Assembly: GCF_030848575.1 (NCBI RefSeq)
Contig: NZ_JAVDDX010000001.1
Location: forward strand, 930,001 to 994,000
DNA length: 64,000 nucleotides
From: Haloarcula sp. H-GB4
GTDB lineage: Archaea; Halobacteriota; Halobacteria; Halobacteriales; Haloarculaceae
Direction: 5' to 3'
The notes under the pieces were generated by a model. The model did not search any database. It was not told the origin of the DNA and saw only the letters and a program-made list of their open reading frames with translations. Both the position numbers and the translations under genes were made by a program. Below, one piece after another: positions 52,895 through 62,663 of the stretch (positions within the stretch are counted from its first letter, which is position 1; each line of letters opens with the position of its first letter).

Positions 52895-55591
52895 TCACCC
52901 GGTGTTTTTCATCCCGGCCGCGATACCCTGGACGGTCAGCCGCAGGGTCCGGCGCTCGGTTTCGGTCCGGTGGGACTGCTTGAGCAGGCGGACCTGCAAC
53001 AGGTTCAGCGGGTCGACATACGGGTTCCGGCGCTCGAGGTTCTCCTTGAGCCAGTCCCGCGAGAGCAGGCCGTCCTGCCCGGTGATTTCGAGCACCTTCT
53101 CGACGGTGTCCTCGTACTCCTCGACGAGACGCGGGTAGATGCGCTCGCGGAGTTCGGGGTCGGCGAGGTCGGCGTACTCCTCGGCGATCCCGAGGTCAGT
53201 TCGGGCGAGCGCCAGCGACGCGTTGTCGAGTTTCGTCCGGAAGAACGGCCAGTTCTCGTACATCTCCTGTAGGGTTTCCATGTCGCCACCGTTTTCGAGG
53301 TAGGCGTCGAGCCCAGTCGAAATCGAGTACCAGCCGGGAATGATACAGCGAGCCTGCGTCCAGGAGAACACCCAAGGAATGGCCCGGAGGTCCTCGACAC
53401 TGCGGTCTTCACTTCGGGACGCCGGCCGCGAGCCCATGTTGAGGTTCTCGATGACGGTGATTGGCGTCGCTTGATCGAAGAACTCGACGAAGCCATCGGT
53501 CTCAAGCAGGTCCTGATACTCGTCACGGGCGGCGTCGGCCGCTGTCTCCATCGCCTCCTCCCACTCGTCGGGAATCTCCTCGACGGGCTCCTCGATTGCG
53601 TTTTGGCGCGCCCGAATCTGGGCGTTGAGCATCTGTTCGAGGTTCCGCTCGGCGATGTCGTGGTTGGCGTACTTCTCTGCGATAGCCTCGCCCTGCTCGG
53701 TGAACTTGATCTGACCGGTCACCGTCTCGTTTGGCAGGGCCAGCATGGCGTCGTTCATCGGCCCGCCACCGCGGGAGATAGAGCCGCCGCGGCCGTGGAA
53801 CAGGCGCATCTCCACGTCGTAGTCGTCGGTGATGTCCGCGAGTCGCTTCTGGTTGTTGTACAGCGACCAGTTGGCGGCGAGGAAGCCATTCTCCTTGTTC
53901 GAGTCGGAATACCCGAGCATGATCTCTTGGATATTGTCTCGGGCCTCCAGCGCCTGGGAATAGGCTTCGTTCTCGAACAGCGTGCCCATGATACGGCGGG
54001 CGCCGGAGAGTGCGTACTCCGACTCCAGCAGCGGCACCACGTCGAACCCGCAGTAGCCGGGCAAGTCGACGATATCGACCTGGTCGGCGAGGAACAGCAC
54101 TTCCAGCGCGTGGCTGGGCTCTTCACACCACGAGATGGCGTAGGTATCAATGGCGTCGATACCGAACTCGTTTTGCCAGTCGGCGGTGGCACGGAAGCGG
54201 TCGAGGACGCGGGTGGCGTCCTCCGAGAGCCCCTCGGTGTCTTCCATGTCGATAACGGTGTTATCCTGGAGGATGGCCTCGGTCAGGAACTCGACGCGCT
54301 CGTCCTCGTCCATCGACGCGTAGTCAATGCCTTGCCGGTCGACAGCCTCGGCGATGGCGTCGGTGTGCATCTTCCGGTGGTCGCGCAGGTCGAGGCTGGC
54401 AAGGGTGAAGCCGAACGTCTCGACCTTCCGGATCAGCGGGTCGACATGGGCTTCAGCGATGACCTCGGCATCGTTCTCACGGAGGCTGTCGGCGATGACG
54501 CGGAGGTCGGTCAGCAGCTCCTCGTCGTTCTCGTAGCCGCCCTGGCGAACATCGCTGACCCGGATGACGGATTCGCGCATCAGCCGGAGCTTCTGGCGGT
54601 AGGGCTCATCGGGATACCGCTCCTCGGCTTCCTTGGCGACGCCGGGGAGCCTAGACTTGTGACGGTCCAGTCGCTCGTTGAACAGCGCATCAGTCGCGAT
54701 GTTCGAGGCATCTTGGCTCAGCACGCCGGAGAGTTCCTTGAGCTTGGTGCGGTACAGCGGCAGTACAGTATCGCGCTGGCGCTCCAGCGTCTCCTCGGTC
54801 ACGTCGGTCGTGACGAATGGGTTGCCGTCGCGGTCGGAGCCGGCCCACGAGCGGAACTCATAGAGCGTGTCGATGTCGATGTCCTCGTCGTACACGTCTT
54901 CGAGGGTGTGTTCGAGTTCGTCGTACACCTCGTCGATGACGTCAAACAGGACGTTTTCGAGGTACCACTGGACGTTCAGGGCCTCGTCAGTGACTTCTGG
55001 GCGGCGGTCACGGACCTGTGGGGTCTGCCAGAGGCTCGTCACTTCAGCATCAAGGTCCCGTTCGATGCGCTTTTGCTCGCGGTCAGTGAGCCGTCGCTCG
55101 TCGAGTCGCTCGATGTCACGGGCCACCGACCGGAGTTTCGCTTTCACCGTCTTCCGGCGGGCCTCGGTCGGGTGGGCCGTGAACGTCGGCTGGATGAGCA
55201 CGTCTTCGAGGACCTGCTCGAACTCCTCCGGGTCTGCGCCACGTTCAGCCAAATCCCGGACGGCTTCCTCAACGCTGTCGGCCAGCACATCTCCTTGGCT
55301 GCCCTCCCGGATTTCTCGAACCCGTTCGCGTTCTTCGGCGAGATTGATAAGCTCGAAATACGTGGTAAACGCGCGTGCGACGATATCCTGCGTTTCCGGA
55401 TTCAGTCGGTTCAGCGCCCGGTGGACCTCGTCCCGTGTCTCGGCGTCACCGCGTCGGTAGTCTATACACGAGTTCCGGATAGTTTCTACCGTTTCAAACG
55501 CCTCGGTCGACGTTTGTGCCTCCAGCACCTCGCCCAGGAGCGCACCCAACTCCCGTACGTCCTGGTTTATCTCTCTGGCGTGCAAAGTCAT
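52895..55591 (-). CDS. ppc: Phosphoenolpyruvate carboxylase
   Basis: An 898-aa bacterial-type PEP carboxylase that makes oxaloacetate from PEP and bicarbonate. Catalytic segments are complete: TAHPTEARRKTV with the active His, GYSDSNKENGFLAAN, the mobile loop FHGRGGSISRGGGP and QGEAIAEKYA. The C-terminus ends in Asn-Thr-Gly, the usual PEPC ending. With pyruvate kinase in the same window it governs the PEP branch point. Monocistronic. Confidence 0.97.
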   Translation of the reverse strand: MTLHAREINQDVRELGALLGEVLEAQTSTEAFETVETIRNSCIDYRRGDAETRDEVHRALNRLNPETQDIVARAFTTYFELINLAEERERVREIREGSQGDVLADSVEEAVRDLAERGADPEEFEQVLEDVLIQPTFTAHPTEARRKTVKAKLRSVARDIERLDERRLTDREQKRIERDLDAEVTSLWQTPQVRDRRPEVTDEALNVQWYLENVLFDVIDEVYDELEHTLEDVYDEDIDIDTLYEFRSWAGSDRDGNPFVTTDVTEETLERQRDTVLPLYRTKLKELSGVLSQDASNIATDALFNERLDRHKSRLPGVAKEAEERYPDEPYRQKLRLMRESVIRVSDVRQGGYENDEELLTDLRVIADSLRENDAEVIAEAHVDPLIRKVETFGFTLASLDLRDHRKMHTDAIAEAVDRQGIDYASMDEDERVEFLTEAILQDNTVIDMEDTEGLSEDATRVLDRFRATADWQNEFGIDAIDTYAISWCEEPSHALEVLFLADQVDIVDLPGYCGFDVVPLLESEYALSGARRIMGTLFENEAYSQALEARDNIQEIMLGYSDSNKENGFLAANWSLYNNQKRLADITDDYDVEMRLFHGRGGSISRGGGPMNDAMLALPNETVTGQIKFTEQGEAIAEKYANHDIAERNLEQMLNAQIRARQNAIEEPVEEIPDEWEEAMETAADAARDEYQDLLETDGFVEFFDQATPITVIENLNMGSRPASRSEDRSVEDLRAIPWVFSWTQARCIIPGWYSISTGLDAYLENGGDMETLQEMYENWPFFRTKLDNASLALARTDLGIAEEYADLADPELRERIYPRLVEEYEDTVEKVLEITGQDGLLSRDWLKENLERRNPYVDPLNLLQVRLLKQSHRTETERRTLRLTVQGIAAGMKNTG

Positions 55592-55707
55592 ACCACTTCA
55601 TCCAGAACCGAGCCCTAAAACACTATTGAAACGGTGTATCAGGGATAGACGTTCGTGAAGAACCCGGTTGCGAGAAATAGCCAATATTAATCGTGGGGTT
55701 CTTTACC

Positions 55708-55732
55708 GTATCACACGAATCATACGTGATAC
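55708..55732 (+). promoter_or_regulatory. Palindrome upstream of the HTH_10 regulator
   Basis: GTATCAC (55708-55714) and GTGATAC (55726-55732) form a perfect 7-bp inverted repeat with an 11-nt spacer. It ends 12 nt before the ATG at 55745, about where transcription should begin. Self-regulation by the encoded protein, or control by another regulator, is likely. Confidence 0.55.
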
Positions 55733-55744
55733 AGTGGACTGCCA

Positions 55745-56449
55745 ATGATCGATATCGCACTGGACATGGAGCAGTACGACTGCCCCTTCATCGACACGAC
55801 GGCAGACCACGATGTCGCTTTTGCAGCGGTACACTGGGACTTCGACCAGCGTGCGCGGGAGTTGGAGACGCGGATGGTTGTCGAAGCCGAGGACGCAGGG
55901 ATACTCGATACGGGGCTAAACAGCTTGCAGTCCCACGAAAACATGAACGACTGTGCCCTGTTACGCCGCGAGGACAACGCCGCTCATATCAGGACGACTA
56001 TCGAGGAAACGGCGGCGATGCAGACCATCAGAGACAACGGCGGCTACATCACCGGGCCATTCCATATTGAGGCGGGCAGCGAGACCTGGCACGTCGGCTT
56101 CGACCGCGGCCGGGACGCTGACACGACGCTCTCGGAACTTGACCGTGACAACGAGTACGACGTGGTCGACCGCACGTCGGCGACGCTCCCACAGCTGCAG
56201 GACCTCGTGCAGAACGCCGGCGCGGCGATGACGCTCGTCGACGGCTGTCGTGACCTCTCGGATACGGAACGCGAGACGCTGGAAACCGCCGTCTCCGAGG
56301 GGTACTTCGAGTCACCCCGTGATGCAACGCTGGGGTCACTTGCTGAGGACTTCGGCGTGTCCAAGCCTGCCGTCTCGAAGAATCTCCGGCGCGGCGAGCG
56401 GAAGATGATCGAACGCGTCGTCGAAGCACTGGACGACATCGAGGACTGA
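55745..56449 (+). CDS. HTH_10 (bat-type) transcriptional regulator
   Basis: A 234-aa haloarchaeal regulator. The C-terminal HTH_10 domain (about 178-230) reads LSDTERETLETAVSEGYFESPRDATLGSLAEDFGVSKPAVSKNLRRGERK, close to the family consensus. The N-terminal ~170 residues form a mixed alpha/beta sensor of the type often found in bat-like proteins without PAS. It is divergent to ppc, separated by 150 nt, so it may control it. Confidence 0.87.
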   Translation: MIDIALDMEQYDCPFIDTTADHDVAFAAVHWDFDQRARELETRMVVEAEDAGILDTGLNSLQSHENMNDCALLRREDNAAHIRTTIEETAAMQTIRDNGGYITGPFHIEAGSETWHVGFDRGRDADTTLSELDRDNEYDVVDRTSATLPQLQDLVQNAGAAMTLVDGCRDLSDTERETLETAVSEGYFESPRDATLGSLAEDFGVSKPAVSKNLRRGERKMIERVVEALDDIED

Positions 56450-56730
56450 CTTCGACGTGGCTATCGGCTTGGTCCTTTCCCACCCAGAGTGCCAATAGAA
56501 AACAGGTGGACGCTACGGCTTCCACAGGTAGCCAACCGACCGGAGCCTGACTCTTTCTGTTGTACGAATGTGATGTAGTATCGGATCCATCCAGCTAATC
56601 CGACATCAACAGCATCGGTAGAAATAGACCGATTATCGACTATGTCGCTGTCTGTCCGTATCAGCTACAAGACATACTAAAAAAGAAAACATATGCCACA
56701 GAATTCACAATAAGTGAACAGATTCTGCCC
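56450..56730. other. Intergenic region
   Basis: 281 nt between the HTH_10 gene and the small membrane protein. The right end has an AT-rich stretch (about 56677-56700) that could hold the promoter of the next gene. I see no RNA or repeat here. Confidence 0.45.
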
Positions 56731-57141
56731 ATGGAGATCAGTAGGACGCTCCGGGATCAACTCCCGTCTGTCGGTCTCAGCTTAGCTGGATTCTACGTTT
56801 GCTGGTTGGGAATCAAGCAGTACTGGACACACCTGCAAATAGATCCCAGCCACGAACTCGGTCTCCTAGCTGAAATCGTAACTCTCGCGTACCTTCTGTT
56901 CGGAATTACGCTCTTGGCTGTGTCTGTGTGGGCATCATTTCGTCAGCGACCAGTAATACCGACAGTGGTCCTTGTTTGGCTAGCTGCCGTCAAAGGAACC
57001 TTTGTCGCAGACATCTACTCTATTTCGTCTGACACACAGTTCGTGGTGGCGCTTGGTCTGGGACTCTCTGCTATTCCACCGTTGCTAACATGGGTGACCG
57101 CTGAGATGTACCGGGTAACTGTTGCTGAAGCAGCTACGTAG
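56731..57141 (+). CDS. Small four-span membrane protein
   Basis: A 136-aa protein with four hydrophobic segments (about 13-30, 45-68, 75-97 and 103-124) and few charged residues. It begins ATGGAGATC and has a plausible AT-rich promoter upstream. No family recognised; the neighbours do not suggest a job. Confidence 0.6.
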   Translation: MEISRTLRDQLPSVGLSLAGFYVCWLGIKQYWTHLQIDPSHELGLLAEIVTLAYLLFGITLLAVSVWASFRQRPVIPTVVLVWLAAVKGTFVADIYSISSDTQFVVALGLGLSAIPPLLTWVTAEMYRVTVAEAAT

Positions 57142-57248
57142 CAGATGATCAAGCCGATGTGAGAGGACAGTTCCCAAACAAGGAACGAGACAGGCCGCCT
57201 ACCGCCATTTTTGTGACAGCCCCGGTCCGGACGAGAACTGCGTTCCGG

Positions 57249-57292
57249 CCGCCGCGTTAATATGTTAACTCAGCACACTATGTGGGCGGCGG
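57249..57292. repeat. Inverted repeats around the LIV operon promoter
   Basis: CCGCCGC (57249-57255) and GCGGCGG (57286-57292) bracket a second, AT-rich inverted pair, GTTAA (57256-57260) and TTAAC (57265-57269), that doubles as a TATA-like box. The start codon is 18 nt after the last arm. This could be an operator or an mRNA leader hairpin. Confidence 0.4.
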
Positions 57293-57309
57293 GTCTACAA
57301 TGATCTGTT

Positions 57310-58722
57310 ATGCAGAACACGGCTACACGGAGGCGCGTTCTCGGTGCGCTCGGTGCCGGTGTTGTTGGACTCAGCGGCTGTGTCAGTGACGACTCATCCA
57401 TGACTGAACAGGACGATTCGGACGGCGGCATGACGGACAGTGGCACAAACGGTGAATCGGGCGGCAGTGGCTCAGCACAGACCGTCAGTATCGGTGTACT
57501 TCAACCCCGCGCAGGCGACCTGAAATACTACGGCGACCAGTCGCTGTGGGGGTTCCTCTCCGGGCTGGCGTACAAGGGTGATACAGACCCGCCGACAGAC
57601 CCCGGCAGCGGCGAGATCACGATTACCGCCGGTGACACGGAGTACCGCCTGCTGGTACGGGACACAGAGTTCTCGGCGGACACGGCCCAGACAGCGGCGA
57701 CGAACCTCGTCGAGAACGAGGACGTAGATATGCTCGCCGGCTGTGCGTCCTCGGCGGTCGCCAGCCGGGTCGTCACGACAGTCGTCAATCAGGCGCAGGT
57801 CCCCATCATGCTCGGGCCGGCGGCGTCGGCAGACATCACGTCCAACTCGGATACCTGTAGCGACCTCGTCTATCGGGCGAGCGAGAACACCGCGATGGAC
57901 GCCCGCTCAGGTGGGAAGTACGTCGCCAGAGAGACGGACGTGTCGAGCGTCTACCTGTTCGGCGCGGACTACAGCTTCGGCCGCGCAGTCGTCAACAACT
58001 ACCGGGACGTGCTGGAATCTGAAGGCGTCGATATTGTCGGCGAACGCTTCGTCGAACAGGGGTACGCCGAGTGGGAAGGGCTGCTTGACAACGCCGAAGA
58101 AGCCGGTGCCGAGGGCGTCGTCGGCGGATTCACAGTTGCGACGCTTCCGGCAATGTTCAACGCCTTCCTCTCGGGTGAGTACTCCTATCGGGTGTTCGGC
58201 GGGTTCGCCACCAGAATCACCAACAGCGTCGTCGGCGGGACAATGCAGAGCGTGCTCGGCGAGCCCCTGACAGCCGAGAAGATCAGGGACTCACAGCTCG
58301 GGCCGTTCACGACCCGGTACCACTGGAACCAGTACGACAACCCGATCAACGATGCGTTTGTCGACAGCTACACCAGCGCCTACGGCGTCGTCCCAGACCT
58401 GTTCTCGGCGGGGACCTTCACCGGCGCGTCGGCGATCCATCAGGCGGTTCAGGAGAGCGGGTCGACCGAAGGTGCGGATATCGCCGACGCCCTGAAGGAG
58501 ATGACAGTCACCGACACGCCGAAAGGCGAGGGCGGCTACACCTTCCAGGGGTACAACAACCAGGCGCGGTCGGCGATGACCGTCGCGAACCCGATTCCGA
58601 CAACCGATGAGTGGGCCGACAACTGGGGCGCCGCTATCATGCCCGGCGAACCGCTCGCTCGCATCAGCGCTGACGAGACGACCATTCCGCAGGATAGCGA
58701 CCAGATGGGCTGTTCACTGTAG
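57310..58722 (+). CDS. LIV-type ABC transporter substrate-binding lipoprotein
   Basis: A 470-aa periplasmic binding protein type 1. A Tat-type RRRVLGALGAGVVG and lipobox LSGC (Cys24) lead into a Ser/Gly/Asp-rich linker. The mature part follows the LIV/amide-binding pattern: VSIGVLQPRAGDLKYYGDQSLWG, TEFSADTAQTAATNLV, ASSAVASRVVTTVVNQ. The downstream hydrolase and CoA ligase suggest that the transported compound may be an aliphatic or aromatic carboxylate rather than a branched-chain amino acid (inference). First gene of a seven-gene run. Confidence 0.9.
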   Translation: MQNTATRRRVLGALGAGVVGLSGCVSDDSSMTEQDDSDGGMTDSGTNGESGGSGSAQTVSIGVLQPRAGDLKYYGDQSLWGFLSGLAYKGDTDPPTDPGSGEITITAGDTEYRLLVRDTEFSADTAQTAATNLVENEDVDMLAGCASSAVASRVVTTVVNQAQVPIMLGPAASADITSNSDTCSDLVYRASENTAMDARSGGKYVARETDVSSVYLFGADYSFGRAVVNNYRDVLESEGVDIVGERFVEQGYAEWEGLLDNAEEAGAEGVVGGFTVATLPAMFNAFLSGEYSYRVFGGFATRITNSVVGGTMQSVLGEPLTAEKIRDSQLGPFTTRYHWNQYDNPINDAFVDSYTSAYGVVPDLFSAGTFTGASAIHQAVQESGSTEGADIADALKEMTVTDTPKGEGGYTFQGYNNQARSAMTVANPIPTTDEWADNWGAAIMPGEPLARISADETTIPQDSDQMGCSL

Positions 58723-58724
58723 GT

Positions 58725-59537
58725 ATGCTCCGAACACAGGGACTGACAAGAGAGTTCGGAGGACTCACCGCCGTCGACAGCGTCGACTTCGAACTCGACG
58801 CGGAACTGTGCTCACTTATTGGCCCGAACGGGGCCGGGAAGACGACGTTCTTCAATCTGCTGACCGGGAGCCTCTCGCCCACCGAAGGCACGGTCGAACT
58901 CCGGCGGAACGGGACTTGGGAGGACATCACCGACGCGTCGCCCCACGAGACAGCCAGCAAGGGCCTCCACCGTTCCTACCAGGTGACGAACATCTTCCCC
59001 GATAGCACGGTCTTGGAAAACGTCCGGGTTGCCGAGCAGGCCCACAGCAACGACGCGACGACGTTCTGGCGCAACGTCGACCACTACGATGAGTTCACCG
59101 AGCGCGCCCACGAGACTCTCGACCGGGTCGGTCTCTCCCACCGGGCCGGGGACCTCGCGAGCACGTTGAGCCACGGCGCAAAGCGAAAGCTCGAAGTCGC
59201 CATCGCGCTGGCCGGCGACCCCGCGGTGCTCCTGCTGGACGAGCCAAACGCCGGCGTCTCCTCGGAGAGCGTCGACGAAATCCGGGACCTCATCGAAGCA
59301 GTGGCGGAGGACTACCCGGTGTTGCTGGTCGAGCACAACATGGACATCGTGATGGGCGTTTCCGACCGCGTCGTCGTGCTCCATCAGGGTGCGGTCATCG
59401 CTGACGGACCGCCGGCAGAGGTACGGGCTAACCCCGACGTACAGTCGGCGTATCTCGGCGGCTACGAACCGGGCAGTCTGGACGGCGATACAACTCCGAC
59501 CGGGTCAGAACCGGACTCGGAGGAGGGGACGGCGTGA
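58725..59537 (+). CDS. LIV-type ABC transporter ATPase (LivG type)
   Basis: A 270-aa ATPase with Walker A GPNGAGKTT, a LivG-like signature LSHGAKRKLEVAIAL, Walker B VLLLDEPNAGVS and switch His LVEHNMD. The last ~30 residues are an acidic tail. It begins 2 nt after the binding protein and overlaps the next ATPase by 4 nt. Confidence 0.93.
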   Translation: MLRTQGLTREFGGLTAVDSVDFELDAELCSLIGPNGAGKTTFFNLLTGSLSPTEGTVELRRNGTWEDITDASPHETASKGLHRSYQVTNIFPDSTVLENVRVAEQAHSNDATTFWRNVDHYDEFTERAHETLDRVGLSHRAGDLASTLSHGAKRKLEVAIALAGDPAVLLLDEPNAGVSSESVDEIRDLIEAVAEDYPVLLVEHNMDIVMGVSDRVVVLHQGAVIADGPPAEVRANPDVQSAYLGGYEPGSLDGDTTPTGSEPDSEEGTA

Positions 59538-60232
59538 GCCTGCTCGAACTCGGCGGCGTCCACACGTACTACGGCGACAGCCACATCCTCGAAGGCGTGG
59601 ACCTCTCCGTCGAGGAGGGAGAGGTAGTCGCGCTGGCCGGCCGCAACGGTGTCGGCAAGACGACCACCCTCCGGACCATCCTTCAATTGACGCCGCCTCG
59701 CGAGGGGTCGATCACGTTCCGCGACGAGTCGCTGGTCGGGCTGGAGACGCACGAGGTCGCCGAGCGCGGACTGGGCTGGATTCCGGAGGACCGTCGGATG
59801 TTCAGCCAACTCACCGTCGAGGAGAACCTCCGGGCGGCGATACCGGACCCGGACGATGTGGGCGACGGTCTCCGACTGGCCTTCGACTCGTTCCCCATCC
59901 TCGAAGAGCGGCGGGGGCAGGACGCCGGAACGCTGTCGGGCGGGCAACAGCAGATGCTCGCCATCGCTCGTGGTCTTGTCGGTGACAACGACCTGCTGCT
60001 GGTCGACGAACCGAGTGAGGGTCTGGCCCCGCAAATCGTCGCCGACGTGGCCGAGGCGCTGTCGAAAGCGAGCGAGGACGTGACGATGTTGCTGGTCGAG
60101 CAGAACCTCCCGCTGGCGCTGGACCTCGCTGACCGGTTCTACATCCTCGACAAGGGTCGCGTCGTTGACGACGGGGAGACGGCGGCGGTGACTGCCGACG
60201 ACGAGCGGTTCAGGAGGTATCTGTCGGCATGA
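59534..60232 (+). CDS. LIV-type ABC transporter ATPase (LivF type)
   Basis: A 232-aa ATPase starting with GTG in the 4-nt overlap with the preceding gene. Walker A GRNGVGKTT, signature LSGGQQQM, Walker B LLLVDEPSEGLAP and the LivF-type segment GWIPEDRRMFSQLTVEENL are present. It pairs with the LivG-type subunit. Confidence 0.93.
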   Translation: MSLLELGGVHTYYGDSHILEGVDLSVEEGEVVALAGRNGVGKTTTLRTILQLTPPREGSITFRDESLVGLETHEVAERGLGWIPEDRRMFSQLTVEENLRAAIPDPDDVGDGLRLAFDSFPILEERRGQDAGTLSGGQQQMLAIARGLVGDNDLLLVDEPSEGLAPQIVADVAEALSKASEDVTMLLVEQNLPLALDLADRFYILDKGRVVDDGETAAVTADDERFRRYLSA

Positions 60233-61218
60233 TCGTCGACGCGCTCACGGAGTTCCTGACCCTCGGCGAACTCGGCGGCGTCATCGTCAACGGCCTCGCC
60301 AAGTCGGCGCTGTACGTGATGATCGCCAGCGGCCTCACACTCATCTTCGGCCTCATGGGCGTGCTGAACTTCGCCCACGGGTCGCTGACGATGGTCGGGG
60401 CGTACCTTGGCGGTCTCCTGATGGTGGTCACAGTCACCGGCGGGACAGCGCCGCTGACCCGTCTCGGCCTGTTTTTCGTCGCCATCGTCGTCGCCTTCGC
60501 GCTGTTGACGGTGCTGGGCGGGGCCATCGAGACAACTATCATTCGGCCGCTGTACGACCGGCCGCCAATATACCAGATCCTGCTGACGTTCGGCCTGACG
60601 CTCGTTATTGAGGAGCTCGTTCGCATCGTGCTGGGTATCTACGACCTCCAGCCGCTGTCGGACTGGCAGGCCGCGCTGGCGACCAAGCCGCAGATTCTGC
60701 GCGAACCGGTCACGCTCGGTCCCGTCAGCGCCGGCTGGATGTCGCTGTTCCAGATACTCCTTGGAACGATCACGGTGGTCGGCATCTGGGCGTTCCTCAC
60801 CAAGACCCGCTATGGCCTGTACATCCGGGCCGGCAGCGAGGACACGGAGATGGCGTCGGCGCTTGGTATCGACGTTCGCCAGGTGTTTACCGTCGTGTTC
60901 GCGCTGGGTATCGGCTTGGCTGGCGCGGCCGGAACACTGCTGATGTGGGACCCGACGTGGGGCGCGAGCGTTCCGCTCGCGGCCGAGACGCTGCTGCCGG
61001 CGTTCATCGTCGTCATCGTCGGCGGCCTCGGGACGTTCCGGGGCACCGTCGTCGCCGCCCTCGTGGTAGGGATGGCAGACGCGGTGACGACCTGGTGGTT
61101 CCAGAACGTTATCGAGTTCACGGGCCTGCCGGAACTGGTGCTGTTTCTGGTGCTCGTGGTGACGCTTATCCTCCGCCCGCAGGGCCTGTTCGGCGTCGAG
61201 GAGGTGGGGGGCCATTAG
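60229..61218 (+). CDS. LIV-type ABC transporter permease (LivH type)
   Basis: A 329-aa permease with eight or nine membrane segments. Typical LivH segments are seen: GLMGVLNFAHGSLTMVGAYLG near the start, and LGIDVRQVFTVVFALGIGLAGAAG with the coupling helix. Overlaps the upstream ATPase by 4 nt. Confidence 0.92.
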   Translation: MIVDALTEFLTLGELGGVIVNGLAKSALYVMIASGLTLIFGLMGVLNFAHGSLTMVGAYLGGLLMVVTVTGGTAPLTRLGLFFVAIVVAFALLTVLGGAIETTIIRPLYDRPPIYQILLTFGLTLVIEELVRIVLGIYDLQPLSDWQAALATKPQILREPVTLGPVSAGWMSLFQILLGTITVVGIWAFLTKTRYGLYIRAGSEDTEMASALGIDVRQVFTVVFALGIGLAGAAGTLLMWDPTWGASVPLAAETLLPAFIVVIVGGLGTFRGTVVAALVVGMADAVTTWWFQNVIEFTGLPELVLFLVLVVTLILRPQGLFGVEEVGGH

Positions 61219-61270
61219 CGCAGAGTCCGAGGCTGACGCCGAGGCGGCGTCCGAGCCACCGGCGACGACT

Positions 61271-62521
61271 GTGGAAACAGGATGGCCACGTGAGTACCTG
61301 CGGGACCACACTGCCCATATCGTCATCATCGCCCTGCTGGCACTGTACCCGCCGGTGTATCACACGCTGTTGAACTCGGCGGTCAGCGCCGAGACGCAAA
61401 TGCTCCTACCGACGGTAGAGACGATGGTCGGCGTCCTCTATTTCGGCCTCTTTGCCATCTCCTTTGATTTCATCAGCGGCTACACCGGTTACCTCTCGTT
61501 CGGCCACGCGGTGTTCTACGGGACTGGCGCGTACACTATCATCCTCATCGCCAACGGGAAGCTGCCGCTACTCGGTCCCGGAACGCCGTTCATGCTGTCG
61601 CTGCTTGTTGGCGGCTGTATAGCTGTCGTGCTGGCCATACTCGTTGGACTCGTCTCGTTTCGCCTCTCGGGCGTCTACTTCGCGATGATCACCCTCGGCT
61701 TCGCACAGGTGTTCTACGTGTTCGTTCGCGGCTGGGACTACGTAGCGACCAACCCCCGGGACGGCCCCGCGGTCGGGCCAAGCCACGCCGAGGGGTTCCA
61801 GATCGGAATTCCCGGCATCGACCAGCTCTCGCTGTCAATCGGCGTCCTCACCGGCGACGAGGTAGCCCTGCTCGGGTCGACGCTGTCCGGCACGGCAGTG
61901 TCCTACTACATGATCGGCCTCGTCGTTCTGGCCTGCTACTTCGCCATGCAGCGGGTCATCCACTCTCCCTTCGGCCGAGTGATGATCGCGATCCGGGAAA
62001 ACGAGGAGCGAGCCGTCGCCATCGGCTACAACACGTATCTGTATAAGCTCGGGGCCTTCGCCATCAGCGGCTTCTTCGCCGCCGTCGCCGGCGGATTATT
62101 CGCCGGCTTCAAGCGGTCGGCCAGCCCGGAGAACTCTTTTTACTTCCTGGTGACCGGCGACGCCCTGCTGGCGAGTATCATCGGCGGGTTCGGCACCCTC
62201 GCCGGCTCGCTGTACGGCCACTTGTTCGATGAGACCGTTCGAGAGTTCCTCTCGAAGGCTGGGCAGGGCGGCGGCCTATTGCCCTATCTCCGGGCTCTGC
62301 TGGGGCAGGAAACACTTGACACGACGCTGGTCGGGGACACGACTATCGGCGCGCTCATCGACCTGCTGTTGAACGGCCACGCGAGCCTCTACGTCGGTAT
62401 CGTGTTCGTGCTGTTCGTGCTCTACGTTCCCGACGGACTGCTGGGGTCGCTACGGGCGCGCGTCGGCGGGACGTTCGCCGAGGCGCTGCCGGCGAAACTC
62501 TGGGGTGAGTCCGACCAATGA
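61271..62521 (+). CDS. LIV-type ABC transporter permease (LivM type)
   Basis: A 416-aa permease with about ten membrane segments; LivM features include FDFISGYTGYLSFGHAVFYG and the coupling loop GRVMIAIRENEERAVAIGYN. I begin at the GTG at 61271, 52 nt after the previous stop. The same frame stays open upstream to the LivH stop as an acidic stretch (ISAESEADAEAASEPPATT) without ATG, GTG or TTG; an unusual start there is possible. Confidence 0.9.
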   Translation: METGWPREYLRDHTAHIVIIALLALYPPVYHTLLNSAVSAETQMLLPTVETMVGVLYFGLFAISFDFISGYTGYLSFGHAVFYGTGAYTIILIANGKLPLLGPGTPFMLSLLVGGCIAVVLAILVGLVSFRLSGVYFAMITLGFAQVFYVFVRGWDYVATNPRDGPAVGPSHAEGFQIGIPGIDQLSLSIGVLTGDEVALLGSTLSGTAVSYYMIGLVVLACYFAMQRVIHSPFGRVMIAIRENEERAVAIGYNTYLYKLGAFAISGFFAAVAGGLFAGFKRSASPENSFYFLVTGDALLASIIGGFGTLAGSLYGHLFDETVREFLSKAGQGGGLLPYLRALLGQETLDTTLVGDTTIGALIDLLLNGHASLYVGIVFVLFVLYVPDGLLGSLRARVGGTFAEALPAKLWGESDQ

Positions 62522-62663
62522 AATCCGTAAAAACGACCATCGAACCGCCTGACAGAACGACGACTTGGGCGTGGAGTGGCCGATCACTGCCCGGCTACCC
62601 GACAGAGGCGTATCGACGGCGAAACGATGCACCACGCGACCATCCGAACTCAGAGCCAGAGCA

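Noticed and set aside
53471-55618. A 715-codon open frame on the plus strand
   Set aside because: It is antisense to PEP carboxylase, whose protein has every catalytic motif. The plus-strand translation has no known motif; long antisense frames are common in GC-rich DNA.
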